Shown piece by piece: positions 1-9,868 of a stretch of 64,000 nt of DNA. The notes under the pieces were generated by a model. The model searched no databases, was not told the origin of the DNA, and saw only the letters and a program-made list of their open reading frames with translations. This stretch comes from Branchiostoma floridae. Its lineage: Eukaryota; Chordata; Leptocardii; Amphioxiformes; Branchiostomatidae. The stretch lies in NCBI RefSeq assembly GCF_000003815.2, contig NC_049990.1:12826771-12890770 (forward strand). Reading direction: 5' to 3'. The translations under genes were made by a program, and so were the position numbers. Every line of letters begins with the position of its first letter. Position 1 is the first letter of the stretch.

Positions 1-690
1 GCTTCTTGCACTGTTTTTGGCTGTCATTTTCTTGTCGCCGTTTTGACTCGTAGAATGAGCTGACGACACGCCAACTAGCATGTACACGTAGGCTTGATTA
101 GAAACAGTACTAGTAGGAAGACTAGCCTGGATTCCACACTCAGCGAGAGACAAGATCCACCCCGTCGGCCGGGGGAGCGACATCCGCCGCTGCCAGCGTT
201 GCCACCCAACCGCAAATTATCTCTCGTGCAAGGCGAGCTAGCTAACTTCGAGTGTGCCAGCTTTCAGAGCGGGACGCGTGTTTTTGTCTCCAGTCGAAGG
301 GTTGGGTAATTCCCTTCGAGCGTTGGGTCTGGTAGCCAGGCTATAGAAATACTCACCGACAGTAGATGGATCTCAGATCTTGGCTTTTCAGTGTGAAGAC
401 TGATCTTGAAGTGTCGGGAGTCTGTCTTACACTGCTTTTCACTGCTGTGCAATAGTGGTTGCACGAGGCGCATCTAACTTCAGGTGTGAGCTCACGCGAC
501 CTGTTATATTACTTACAGATGATGAACCTGTGGTAAACACTGTACCTGTCAGGCGATGCTTGTACAGGTTAAGGGGTCTTGGGGGGGGGGGGGGTCGGGG
601 GGCTGTGTGGGGTTGTTGTACAGTTGCAATATTTTTCTTTGTTTTAGTTGTCTACAAGTTAACGTTTAAACATGATCTTGTGTTTCTGTA
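1..690. other. Non-coding conserved block at the start of duplication unit 1
   Basis: No gene is supported here. The part from about 95 to 540 matches 20800-21250 in the second unit: both contain the shared words gctagctaacttg-like, agagcgggac and tcgggagtctgtcttacactg-like in the same order. A poly-G tract lies at about 580-600. The small open frames here are not conserved between the two copies, so I read the block as non-coding or as untranslated upstream sequence of the duplicated locus. Confidence 0.5.
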
Positions 691-833
691 CTCTCCAAGC
701 AGAGGTTGGCGGGAAAAATCGTGACCTTTTCCTTTCATAATTTTTTTTCGACCGTTTGGTGGGAAGGCCGGTCGAAAAAAAAATTCTGAAAGGAAAAGGT
801 CACGCTTTTGCCCACCAACCTCTGCTCAGAGAG
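691..833. mobile_element. Hairpin MITE with 13-bp flanking direct repeats
   Basis: The element is almost entirely two inverted arms. The left arm runs from 691 (ctctcc, then agcagaggttggcggg) into gaccttttcctttca. The right arm is its complement and ends in accaacctctgct then cagagag at 833. It is bracketed by a perfect direct repeat TTGTGTTTCTGTA at 678-690 and 834-846. No coding capacity is present. Long inverted arms with a long target duplication resemble Mutator-type MITEs, but that assignment is inference. Confidence 0.75.
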
Positions 834-2175
834 TTGTGTTTCTGTATGCTGAGACAAAGAGTGACATGACTTCTGTGCAGTCGCATGTATCCCCCTCCAG
901 GCTACAGAAGGGGAGGGGGGGTGCATGTAGCCACTTCAGCGTGACTAATGCACATGTGTGACCTCATATTTCTACTCTTAAGGCCATACCATAACAGTCT
1001 TATTTGTTGCTTCTCGGATTCGGCAGTTTTATTTTTCCCAAATTGAATTAAAAAAACATGGCCACACCTCGCGTTACAAAATTTCTGCCTCTCCTTTCTC
1101 AAATAAACTATGGGCCTCAAATTCCAGCACCTGTACGTGCCTATTTTGGACGGTACGTTTATTCTTTGGTTTTTGATAACCAGGAACCCCTAAATATTGA
1201 CAGTTTAGGCTTTCCTGCCCGTGTTTCCCGGGATTTTTGCAGACTATTCACTATTTTTCGGCAAAGCGACATCCGAATTTTAATGATAACCCGCTGAAAA
1301 TCCGGGTAAAAGTGACTTGTGTTTTGGCGACCGAAATATTGCCGAAAACGTGCGCATCATTTTCAAGGGTGTGGCAACCTTGATTTTGATAATAACTGCT
1401 GGGAAATCCCGGTAAAATCTGCGTGTTTTGAGTTGCCGAGGAAAATCGAACATAGTGCCCGCGAGGTCATACGGTTCATTGGGATAGTCCACTGTAATTT
1501 AGGTACAAATGTTGCATGTGTTGTTTATTTCAGTCTACATTCAAATCTCACAAAATAGAAACTAATTCGTCGCAGATGCTGGTTTAGTATAGTAAACATG
1601 TATAATATATTTGTACGGCTTCATGTCGTATGTTGTTTGAAAAAAAAAGTATCTTTGTCTCTTTTTAATAAACTGCTCACCCATGCTTCTAGAGAAGTGT
1701 CGATTTTCAATATGTTGATATTACTAGAAACCTCGGTGTATTTTTACTTGTTTTTTCTCGGCAAATTCACGTTTTTTTTGCGGGGTTGAAACTACAAACT
1801 TAGACCAAAAGAAGAAGTCCCACACGTCATTTTCATGGGCAACATCGTTAAAATGTTATTTTTCTGCCGCGTTGCTGATTTGTAAGAAGGTTCCGTCTTG
1901 TGCCAGGTGCGCTTGCTATAATGTATCGCGGTAAGACATTTAATTTCGCAAACATAATAGCTCCCAAACTTTTAGCTCCCTAATTTTTCGGCCCATTGGC
2001 TATGATTCACAACGTAAAGATGAACATCGTATTTTAAAGCGCTCGTGAGGCGTCGGAAACTCTACCGAAAACAGCGATGTCTTTGTAGCGATGGACCGAT
2101 ATAAATGGACCATTTATATATAAGTCTTCAAGATTTTCTATCGCATCAGGAACCTACCTTCCCTTCTGTCCATAG
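834..2175. other. Intergenic sequence or intron 5' of the serine dehydratase-like exon
   Basis: There is no supported gene in this stretch. Short open frames exist on both strands but have no recognisable motif or conserved partner in unit 2. If the SDS-like gene is intact, this is probably intronic, because a good splice acceptor (cttctgtccatag) ends at 2175. Confidence 0.35.
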
Positions 2176-2372
2176 ATGATGAGCGCCTCCTGGTGGAGCC
2201 AGCGTGTGGTGCAGCCCAGACAGTGATCTGTCGTCCTGTCATCTCCAGACTGCAGGACCAGGGCAAACTGCCAGGGGGCGTCACGTCTGTGGTGGTGGTG
2301 GTGGTTTGTAGCGGGAACAACATCAAACTGAGGCCGATGGAGACTTGGAAGGCTCAGCTTGGCATGGCGTGA
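2176..2372 (+). CDS. Last exon of a serine dehydratase-like (SDS/threonine deaminase family) gene, copy 1
   Basis: The exon follows a pyrimidine-rich acceptor (cttctgtccatag) and starts in phase 1. It encodes a segment with LVEPACGAA, then VISRLQDQGKLPGG, then a Val run leading to CSGNN, and stops at TGA 2370-2372 after KAQLGMA. The PACGAA motif and the V-rich strand followed by CGG(N/S)N are characteristic of the C-terminal end of vertebrate-type L-serine dehydratase, a cytosolic PLP enzyme that deaminates serine or threonine. The copy has diverged: the usual AALAAIYS stretch reads AAQTVICR and CGGN reads CSGN. Upstream exons, including the PLP-lysine exon, would lie before the window, so integrity cannot be judged. 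The neighbour is a convergent LRR gene. Confidence 0.7.
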
Positions 2373-2560
2373 GGACACTACATTACAATTTGCAAAGTTT
2401 GTACCTTGGTGCACACTGTTCCGGGGAGCTAATGACGTTAGGTTCTAAGTTTCCCACCCAGCCTCCAGTTTTATCTTGACCTTTTCTGAATTAAAGAAAG
2501 AACTATGAAAATGAATTGGTGTGACCTTAGGTCAACAACTATGTTTTGAATGGACTAACA

Positions 2561-2740
2561 AAAGAATGGACGGTCCGATCCTGTCGAACGCCATATCGAA
2601 CAAATAGAACCCCCTATTCTATTTCGAACACCTCCGTCAAAAACTGCCACAGTGGGACAGAAATAGCTATTTTTGACGGAGGTGTTCGAAATAGAACCAT
2701 GATCGAACAGAGGGCGGAGTTTTGGGATCGGTCCATTGCC
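2561..2740. mobile_element. 180-bp inverted-repeat MITE with 13-bp flanking repeats
   Basis: The ends are inverted: AATGGACGGTCCGATCC on the left, and the complement of ggatcggtccatt on the right. An inner hairpin has arms at about 2614-2642 and 2670-2697 (tatttcgaacacctccgtca and its complement). The direct repeat GAATGGACTAACA occurs at 2548-2560 and 2741-2753. The equivalent place in unit 2 (about 23136-23175) has the flanks but no hairpin, so it acts as an empty site. Confidence 0.75.
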
Positions 2741-2763
2741 GAATGGACTAACAGCGGAGACTC

Positions 2764-3364
2764 ATCTAGAGGGACTAGAAGCTTTAGGGCCAACATGGCA
2801 ACACCTTTTAGATCTAAAACTCAACAGTTTGCCACCTCATACACCCCAAGACTCATTAGTATTTGGAATGGGCTGGATGGGAACCTTAGAGCCATGGGCC
2901 GCTATGTCTCTCAGTCATCACACACAACTACATTTAAACGTCAGTTGTTAAAATACCTACACAACCGATTCACACACCTTTATAATACAGACACCCCATG
3001 TACTTGGACGTCGTTCTGCTCCTGTTCGACGTGCAACAAGAGCACGTTAACCGTTCAACTTTGTATATAAACATTGTGCATTTTGTATATAAGTTATATT
3101 TTGTTTCCGATTATCACTGTGCATACCATTTTTGATTATTCTTATTATTTAATTGAATGTGTATTGTATATAAGGTATTGTTTGTTTCCGATTATTCCTG
3201 TATATACCATTGTTGACTCTTATTATTTACTTGTATTGTGTATTTTGTTTCGGGGAGACAACTTGCAGAGGTGGTATCACCTGTTTTGTCTCCCCAACAT
3301 TTATGGGAAGTGTAATAAACAAATAAACATAAACAAATAAACAAATAAACAAACAAGCAGTGCT
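2764..3364 (+). mobile_element. 5'-truncated non-LTR retrotransposon 3' end
   Basis: The open frame ending at TAA 3068-3070 contains SYTPRLISIWNGL, then LRAMGR, then TTTFKRQLLKYLHNRF. This pattern (P-R-x-W-N-x-L followed by a basic FKxxLxxYL segment) is the typical extreme C-terminus of CR1/L2-like non-LTR reverse transcriptases. It is followed by an AT-rich 3' UTR and a simple (AAATAAAC)n tail at about 3310-3356. Unit 2 lacks the insertion at the matching place: ggagact runs almost directly into aaaagggagtggatct there. Everything upstream of the RT tail is missing, so the copy is dead. Confidence 0.75.
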
Positions 3365-3853
3365 AATTAAAAGGGAGTGGATCTGCTTGTCTTTGGTCCT
3401 GGTTCAATGTAATTAATTTGTTGCAGTATGTTAGGGGAGAAAAGTTGTATGCAGTGAGAGAAAAAAGCTACACATAAGTTGGTCCATTTTCGGTAGGTTG
3501 GTTCGAAATTAAGGTTATCCACACTCTATATCTATACCTCGCTGTCTTTTAAAAAGCTTCTATTTAGGCCCTACAACTGTTGTATTAGCCCTAATGTAGG
3601 GTCATCCTCACAATGGGGACACACCAATTCAATCAATTGGTTCTTGGAATCGCCCGCTTCTATTTTTCCAAAAATGAAAAAAAAAACACCTTTCATTCAG
3701 CGAATATTCACCATTTAAGAACTACGAAGCCATTTAACAAGTTCCAATATAGTAAATAGGCCTTTATACTCATTACAGTGTGGGTACATGTATCGTTGCA
3801 GTTCAGTTTTCCATTTAGGAAGGACATACGTAACAAGAGTTCGGAGACCTCGT
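3365..3853. other. Spacer shared with unit 2
   Basis: No gene is seen. The sequence aligns with 23185-23650: both share gggagtggatct, the stretch around ccctacaactgttgtattagccc, and gaagccatt. It is paralogous non-coding DNA of the segmental duplication. Confidence 0.55.
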
Positions 3854-4408
3854 ATCTCCATGAATTTTTTTAATGAAATAGTCTGGTTGGTTATGTACGC
3901 ATTTAGATAACTTACACTGGTCACAATGTTGATTGTGCAATCATTTACTATTTAGAAGAATTATAGCACTTTTACATTAATTATGTAAATTAGGGACGCA
4001 TTTGCATAATTGATATCGGTTAATGTTCCAGCAGCCACAAACTACATATATGACAGGTATTTGAGTCCTACAATAGCCTACACTACAAATATAGATTTCC
4101 CTCATTAATTATGTAAATTAAGTGCTAGTTTGCATAATTTTCACTTGATTATGTACATCTCTCTCTAAGCTGTCTACATGCCAAATATCATCTAAATTTG
4201 TTATTCCCTTGTCCAGTTACGTCACAAGCTATCTGCCACCAAAAAATTAAGACCACAGCACATCCAGGTCAAAAGATTTTAAAAAACGAATTTCTGCTGC
4301 AGTACCAAGGTCACATAACAGGGGGCCTTGACACCTACATACCAAATATCATGGCAATCCATCCAGAGGTTCTTGAGTTATGACCTTGAGCTGACCACAA
4401 ATATCCAG

Positions 4409-4461
<53 letters not shown>

Positions 4462-4486
4462 TCATATCTCCAATTTTCATGGAGAT
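3854..4486. mobile_element. Dispersed element with ATCTCCATGAA ends, copy 1
   Basis: The left end reads atctccatgaatttt (from 3854). The right end is its complement, aattttcatggagat (ending 4486). Internal hallmarks are attatgtaaatta, accaaatatcat and ctgcagtacc, with a (CA)n tract at about 4411-4460 near the right end. Unit 2 has no such sequence at the matching position, so it inserted after the duplication. Relatives are at 11081-11732 and, without clear ends, at about 10050-10760, 59840-61160 and 63640-64000. The ORF at 4198-4383 lies inside and is not supported as a gene. Confidence 0.55.
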
Positions 4487-5236
4487 AAAAACCTACACTG
4501 AATATCTTCAAGTCTCAAATGTAGTTATAGACCATTAGTACGGCCATCACCTCACCAATTTTCTTCTTTAACAAAAAACTTATACTGCATTCACTATTGT
4601 GAGCACCACCACCACCGGCCTTACCAGCACCTCATTGACACATGGGCGGGCTTTAATGTATGGAATAGAATAGAATCCTCCAGTAACAACGCTGGAGCCC
4701 AACACTTTTAGTTCCCCTTTGGAACTTTTATTCATCCCATTTCTCACCAAAGACATGTGGTAATATTAGTGGATCTACAATTGAGCTCCTTAATGCAGGT
4801 TTTAACCTGCAAAAATTAAGATATTATATAATGCACATCGTTTTAGTAAAGTAAGTCCTTTCACCACAGAATCGTCACAGTAGTACATAGTATTCCTAAC
4901 GATGAACATTTAGAATCAAAGCTGTCATCCAACACAAACAAGTGTCATTCTCGAATGGTGAACATCTATTATTGAATACGAAACTTACCAAATATTCAAT
5001 TGCATTTAGAGATCTATAGTGAAGGAAGTTTACAAATGTCTTTGCAACCTTGTAACTAAATGTTTCGGCCCAATTCAGAACCTCTTTTCTCTTAAACAGA
5101 AAAGTCCATGTATTACTTTTTAAAGCAGATAAGAATTAAAAATGTTTGTCTGTCTGTATGTATGAAATGTTGAGGATACTTGGGGGTGTTCAGGGGTTTA
5201 TCAAATTGTCCCTGCCTCCTGGTGAAGATGTCGGTA
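4487..5236. other. AT-rich spacer
   Basis: No gene is seen. The stretch resembles 23930-24490 in unit 2: caacgctggagcc, gttcccctttggaac and ctgcctcctggtgaagatg occur in the same order. Confidence 0.5.
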
Positions 5237-5410
5237 CAGTAGAAGCCGCTTAATCGCACACCCAATTTGCCAGTTCATTTCGCGCAATTATAATGGTGGT
5301 GCAACAAAGCGACGTTGTTAAGCTGGATCCTACCACCATGGGTTATTTGGATTTCGTGCAATTAACAGAAGTATGCGATTATCCGTTGTGCAATTGAATG
5401 TCTTCTACTG
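5237..5410. mobile_element. 174-bp MITE with CAGTAGAA ends and TA target sites
   Basis: The termini are cagtagaagccgcttaatcg and the complement-type end ttgaatgtcttctactg. TA flanks both ends (5235-5236 and 5411-5412). In unit 2 the flanking sequences, gatgccg and tgatgctttt, are contiguous at about 24488, giving a clean empty site. TA duplication and CAGT ends fit the Tc1/mariner or pogo class; there is no coding capacity. Confidence 0.7.
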
Positions 5411-5412
5411 TA

Positions 5413-6629
5413 TGATGTTTTTATATTTTAAATTTAGGAAATTAGTATCTGATAACACTCGTTTCTGGAGTATAAGTGCTAAACAGAAAATTATATAAAC
5501 AGAAAATGATATAATAGGTATAAAGCATAATATTATCTATGTTAACCTATACATCACAAAGTCGTTAGTAAGTTAAATAGTCACTAATGAACTGTTAGTT
5601 CTCATCAACGTAAAAACTATTATCAAGATGAAGACTTTTAAAGCTTGAAGTATATAATGAAATATAAACTGAAATTCGGAATTATGATCAGTTTACAATT
5701 ACACTGAAGCCACTGTAGTTTAATGATTGAATATAATTCAAATTATCATTTAAGTTGTAACAGAATAGAACAATATTTGTATATAACAAGTAAATGACAT
5801 GAACTATATGAATCCTTTTCACCACGAAGATATTTTAGATGTCACCATGGTATATTGATAATGATTATGATAGTCCAAAATACAAAGATTCCTAAGATGA
5901 ATTCTTAGTATCATGATCGTTATTTAACACATATCGTATGTAGTAGTGTGTGAGGTGGAATGAGGAAATACAATCTTGTGACCAAACCTTGTACATCAGT
6001 TGTGCTCTCAGGAACATCCTGTATTCTAAATTTCTAAGTTCGCTCTCTGTTACCGTCTCAGTATGGTATGTTAATACCGTGCTCCATTTTTTGATCTTAC
6101 GTCCATCAGGGAATCAAAGTTATTGTTTGGTTGTGGGTTTCACACATATATTACCTAGGTCATTCATAGCATGGTTTGAGAACAGTGAAACATGAAAAGC
6201 TGTTTTCATGCTCTGGGACTACATTTTCCATATAATATAGGAAGTCTTACTGTCATACATGATAAACTGTGAAACTGTTTTAGTATCTTTATAACAAATG
6301 GTTTTCATATTTGTGGACCAACGTTCTCATATGATAACCTGTTGAACAGCATGTTCTCTTGTTTTTGACCTTCTTCATATTTGTGGGACTGTGGACCTAC
6401 TTAATCATAACTTTCTAATTCCCACCCATCAGACTATATTTAAGCACCACTTATTCTGGTACAGGATAATCTTTTACTATCATCTGTGGACCAGCTCCAT
6501 ATCTATTTAAGAGCTGCAGTTATTTGTGGGGCTGAAGAGTATTTCCATTACTGATTCGTTGTCGTTCATTGTCATAGTCCTGGGGCTACTCCAGAATCAA
6601 CTGTAATGCACACAAAAAAAAAACAGGCC
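5413..6629. other. AT-rich spacer between MITE and minisatellite
   Basis: Open frames here are short and not conserved. The stretch parallels 24500-25845 in unit 2 (shared words around gatattttagatgt, cttacgtccatc and ggttgtgggtttcaca). I see no gene, promoter or RNA. Confidence 0.5.
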
Positions 6630-7285
6630 GTACCCCTAAACCTGCGTGTACTTTGCCTACATGTGGGGGCAGGCACCTCTAAACCTACATGTACCTACAG
6701 TTTTGGGAAGGCGCGCACCTCTAAACCTACATGTACCTACAGTTTTGGGCAGGCACCTCTAAACCTACATGTACCTACAGTTTGGGGCAGGCACCTCTAA
6801 ACCTACATGTACCTACAGTTTTGGGCAGGCACCTCTAAACCTACATTTACCTACAGTTTTGGGCAGGCACCTCTAAACCTACATGTACCTGCAGTTTGGG
6901 CAGGCACCTCTAAACCTACATGTACCTACAGTTTTGGGAAGGCACCTCTAAACCTACATGTACCTACAGTTTTGGGCAGGCACCTCTAAACCTACATGTA
7001 CCTACAGTTTTGGGAAGGCATCTCTAAACCTACATGTACCTACAGTTTTGGGAAGGCGCCTCTAAACCTACATGTACCTACAGTTTTGGGAAGGCACCTC
7101 TAAACCTACATGTACCTACAGTTTTGGGAAGGCACCTCTAAACCTACAAGTACCTACAGTTTTGGGTAGGCACCTCTAAACCTGCATGTACCTACAGTTT
7201 GGGTAGGCACCTCTAAACCTACATGTACCTACAGTTTTGGGTTGACACCTCTAAACCTACATATACCTACAGTTTGAGGCATGCG
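6630..7285. repeat. 38-bp minisatellite, copy 1 (about 16 units)
   Basis: Tandem units centre on cacctctaaacctacatg followed by tacctacagttttgggcagg. The period is 38 bp, with a few units carrying extra gcgc or lacking one T. Units abut directly with no unique spacers, so this is not CRISPR-like. It lies just 3' of the unit 1 LRR gene, as its larger relative does in unit 2. Confidence 0.95.
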
Positions 7286-7289
7286 CCTC

Positions 7290-7620
7290 AATATGACAAA
7301 AAGCGTGTTTCACTTGTTAAAACACCGTAGCAGCTGTTGAAAGCCTGTCGCACTTGTTGACAACTTGTGACGCCTGTTGTAAGCCTCTGGCGACTGTCGA
7401 AAGCTTGTGGTACCTGTTTTAAGCTTTTAGAATCTTTCTTAAGCATTCCGCACCTGTTTTAGGCTGTACATAGCGCCCGTTGAAAGCTTGCGGCACCTGT
7501 TTTATAGCTCGTGGCACATGTTTAAAGCTTGAGAAACCTGCTTAAAGTGTGTGACACCTAGGTTAGGTGTGTGGCACCTGTTAACATATTGTGACACCTG
7601 TTTTAGCAGTTGTTTTATTG
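7290..7620. repeat. Degenerate CACCTG-containing tandem repeat, copy 1
   Basis: Imperfect units of about 25-30 bp resemble gcttgtggcacctgttttaa. Each carries CACCTG or a near match, which is the E-box also bound by ZEB/Snail factors. The array sits between the 38-bp minisatellite and the LRR stop codon, and recurs in the same place in unit 2. Confidence 0.75.
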
Positions 7621-7642
7621 CTTCTGATAGTGTTTCAAGAGT

Positions 7643-9868
7643 TTAGGAACACCTCTGCCTGAATTCTTGGAGACATGTGTTCCGACGTGTCGCTTGATCT
7701 GGGCAAACCTTCCGAAACTTCTTGCTGCATTTACTGCATTTCTTGCGGCACTTATTACACCTCTTTCTGCAACTAGCTTTCTTCCAAAACTGTATAGCGA
7801 TGCACTTCTTCCAAAAGATTCTGTCACTTTCACTGCTGCAACTTGCTGCAAGGTTATGGGTAGTTACTTGGGACGTGCTTCCGGCAGTAGAGGGAACAGG
7901 GGTAGATTCTGGGGTGGAGGTTCCAGCAGTGGATAGAACAGAGGTAGACTCTGGGGTGGAGGTTCCAGCAGTGGATAGAACAGAGGTAGACTCTGGGGTG
8001 GAGGTTCCAGCAGTGGATAGAACAGATGTAGACTCTGGGGTGGAGGTTCCAGCAGTGGATAGAACAGATGTAGGCTCTGGGGTGGAGGTTCCAGCAGTGG
8101 ATAGAACAGAGGTAAACTCTGGGGTGGAGGTTCCAGCAGTGGATAGAACAGAGGTAGACTCTGGGGTGGAGGTTCCAGCAGTGGATAGAACAGAGGTAGA
8201 CTCTGGGGTGGAGGTTCTAGCAGTGGATAGAACAGAGGTAGACTCTGGGGTGGAGGTTCCAGCAGTGGATAGAACAGAGGTAGACTCTGGGGTGGAGGTT
8301 CTAGCAGTGGATAGAACAGAGGTAGACTCTGGGGTGGAGGTTCTAGCAGTGGATAGAACAGAGGTAGACTCTGGGGTGGAGGTTCTAGCAGTGGATAGAA
8401 CAGAGGTAGACTCTGGGGTGGAGGTTCTTGTAGTGGAGGGAACTGTTGTGGTCTCTACACAGACCAGATCTTCAGCATTTACATCGTTTAGCAAGCTTAG
8501 ACCTGTAAGGTTAGCGGGGCTAGTAGGTCCGGCACAAATTATATGGCTTTCAAAGGCATGAGACCCGTTCATCAGTTGTTTAAAGGGAAGCATGTTGCAG
8601 TCGCACTGCCAGGGGTTGTCGGAAAGGTCAACGGAGGAAATGGCGGCCAATGCTGGAAATATGTCGGCCGGAAGGTTCGGTAACTGATTTTGTTCAAGAT
8701 CCAAATTCAGTAGATTACCAAGTCCCTCAAGTATATCAGCTGGAAGACTGTACAACTGATTTCGTTTAAGATCCAATCTTTCTAAGTTACCAAGACCCTC
8801 AAATACACCAGCTGGAAGACTGGATAACTGGTTTTGTTCAAGATCCAATCTCTCTAAGTTACCAAGACCCTCAAATACACCAGCTGGAAGACTGGATAAC
8901 TGGTTTTGTTCAAGATCCAATCTCTCTAAGTTACCAAGGCCCTCAAATACACCAGCTGGAAGACTGGATATCTGATTTTCCTCAAGACGCAATCTCTCTA
9001 GATTAGCAAGTCCCTCAAATACACCAGCTGTAAGGTTGGACAACTGATTATCGTAAATGTACAAGTGAAGGAGGTTCCCAAGTCCCACAAATACACCAGC
9101 TGGAAGGTTAGACAAGTGATTATCGTAAAGGTACAAGTAAATGAGGCTACCAAGTCCCTCAAATGTACCAACTGGAAGACTAGACATCTGATTGTTTTCC
9201 ATATCCAATTCCTCCAGGTTGCCAAGATCCTCGAATATATAAGCTGGAAGGGTAGACAATTGATTTTCGTAAAGGTACAATGTTACGAGGTTACCAAGTC
9301 CCTTAAATATATCAGCTGGAAGATTGGTCAATAGATTTTCTTCAAGATACAATTCCTCTAGGTTGCCAAGTCCCTGAAATATATCAGCTGGAAGACTGGA
9401 CAATTCATTACGGTATAGGGACAAGTATGTGAGGCTACCAAGACCCTGAAATATATCAGCTGGAAGAGTAGTCAACTGATTTACTTCAAGAGACAGGGAA
9501 AGGAGTTTACCAAGTCCCTCAAATGTGTTTGCGGGGAGACTAGCTAACTGATTACCTGCAAGGGTTAGGGAAGTTAAATTAGTCAAGTCCTGAAATACTC
9601 CATCATTGATTATGGAGATCTGATTTGAGGACAGTGATAGGATCTCTACGCTTCCATATCTTGAAAAATCAGCCTGACTTGGGGTTGAGATGGCGTTGCC
9701 ACGCAGCAAAAGGCGAGTGATGGTTGTAGGCAGGTCCTGGGGGACGCTGGTGAGGCCAGACCATCCACAGTCACAGGTTGTGGATGAACAGCTGCAGGTT
9801 TGCGCTGCTGTTGGTCCAGCCTCCTTCAGGACGATCAGCAGCAGAACCAGCAGCCTCTTCATCTTCAT
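7643..9868 (-). CDS. Secreted LRR protein with Thr/Pro stalk and basic ten-cysteine tail (LRR-1)
   Basis: The frame is a single coding exon of about 741 residues. I start at ATG 9868 (MKMKRLLVLLL), because the slightly longer open frame begins with TTG; a likely 3' splice site lies just upstream at about 9902. Residues 1-22 look like a signal peptide. A cysteine N-cap follows (TCSCSSTTCDCGW), then about 14 LRRs of 24 residues (LxxLxLxxNQLxxLPAxxFxGLGN), and a C-cap with NPWQCDCNMLPFKQLM. Next come 13 units of TSTPESTSVLSTA (14 residues, 42 bp), which look O-glycosylated and mucin-like. The last about 65 residues hold ten Cys among many Lys/Arg. No membrane segment or GPI tail is visible, so secretion is likely. 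It resembles innate-immune or VLR-like LRR receptors in layout only; ligand and role are unknown. Confidence 0.88.
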   Translation of the reverse strand: MKMKRLLVLLLIVLKEAGPTAAQTCSCSSTTCDCGWSGLTSVPQDLPTTITRLLLRGNAISTPSQADFSRYGSVEILSLSSNQISIINDGVFQDLTNLTSLTLAGNQLASLPANTFEGLGKLLSLSLEVNQLTTLPADIFQGLGSLTYLSLYRNELSSLPADIFQGLGNLEELYLEENLLTNLPADIFKGLGNLVTLYLYENQLSTLPAYIFEDLGNLEELDMENNQMSSLPVGTFEGLGSLIYLYLYDNHLSNLPAGVFVGLGNLLHLYIYDNQLSNLTAGVFEGLANLERLRLEENQISSLPAGVFEGLGNLERLDLEQNQLSSLPAGVFEGLGNLERLDLEQNQLSSLPAGVFEGLGNLERLDLKRNQLYSLPADILEGLGNLLNLDLEQNQLPNLPADIFPALAAISSVDLSDNPWQCDCNMLPFKQLMNGSHAFESHIICAGPTSPANLTGLSLLNDVNAEDLVCVETTTVPSTTRTSTPESTSVLSTARTSTPESTSVLSTARTSTPESTSVLSTARTSTPESTSVLSTAGTSTPESTSVLSTARTSTPESTSVLSTAGTSTPESTSVLSTAGTSTPEFTSVLSTAGTSTPEPTSVLSTAGTSTPESTSVLSTAGTSTPESTSVLSTAGTSTPESTSVLSTAGTSTPESTPVPSTAGSTSQVTTHNLAASCSSESDRIFWKKCIAIQFWKKASCRKRCNKCRKKCSKCSKKFRKVCPDQATRRNTCLQEFRQRCS
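7893..8440 (-). repeat. 42-bp coding repeat forming the stalk of LRR-1
   Basis: Thirteen head-to-tail 42-bp units encode (R/G)TSTPESTSVLSTA. Most differ by only one or two bases, which implies recent expansion or homogenisation. The unit 2 paralogue has only one such unit (TVPSTARTSTP). The complementary strand is also open through the array, a by-product of the 42-bp period. Confidence 0.93.

Noticed and set aside
2546-2760. N-terminal part of the 174-codon frame before the RT-like tail
   Set aside because: It crosses the hairpin MITE and its flanking repeats; only the part after about 2780 belongs to the retrotransposon.
6606-6989. Open frames in the 38-bp minisatellite and the idea of a CRISPR-like array
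   Set aside because: Units abut with no unique spacers, the DNA is eukaryotic, and the frames break as the 38-bp period shifts.
7722-8561. 279-codon open frame on the + strand opposite the LRR-1 stalk (repeated VEVPAVDRTEVDSG)
   Set aside because: It is the antisense of the 42-bp coding array and C-cap. A period divisible by three keeps all frames open, and it has no signal, domain or counterpart in LRR-2.
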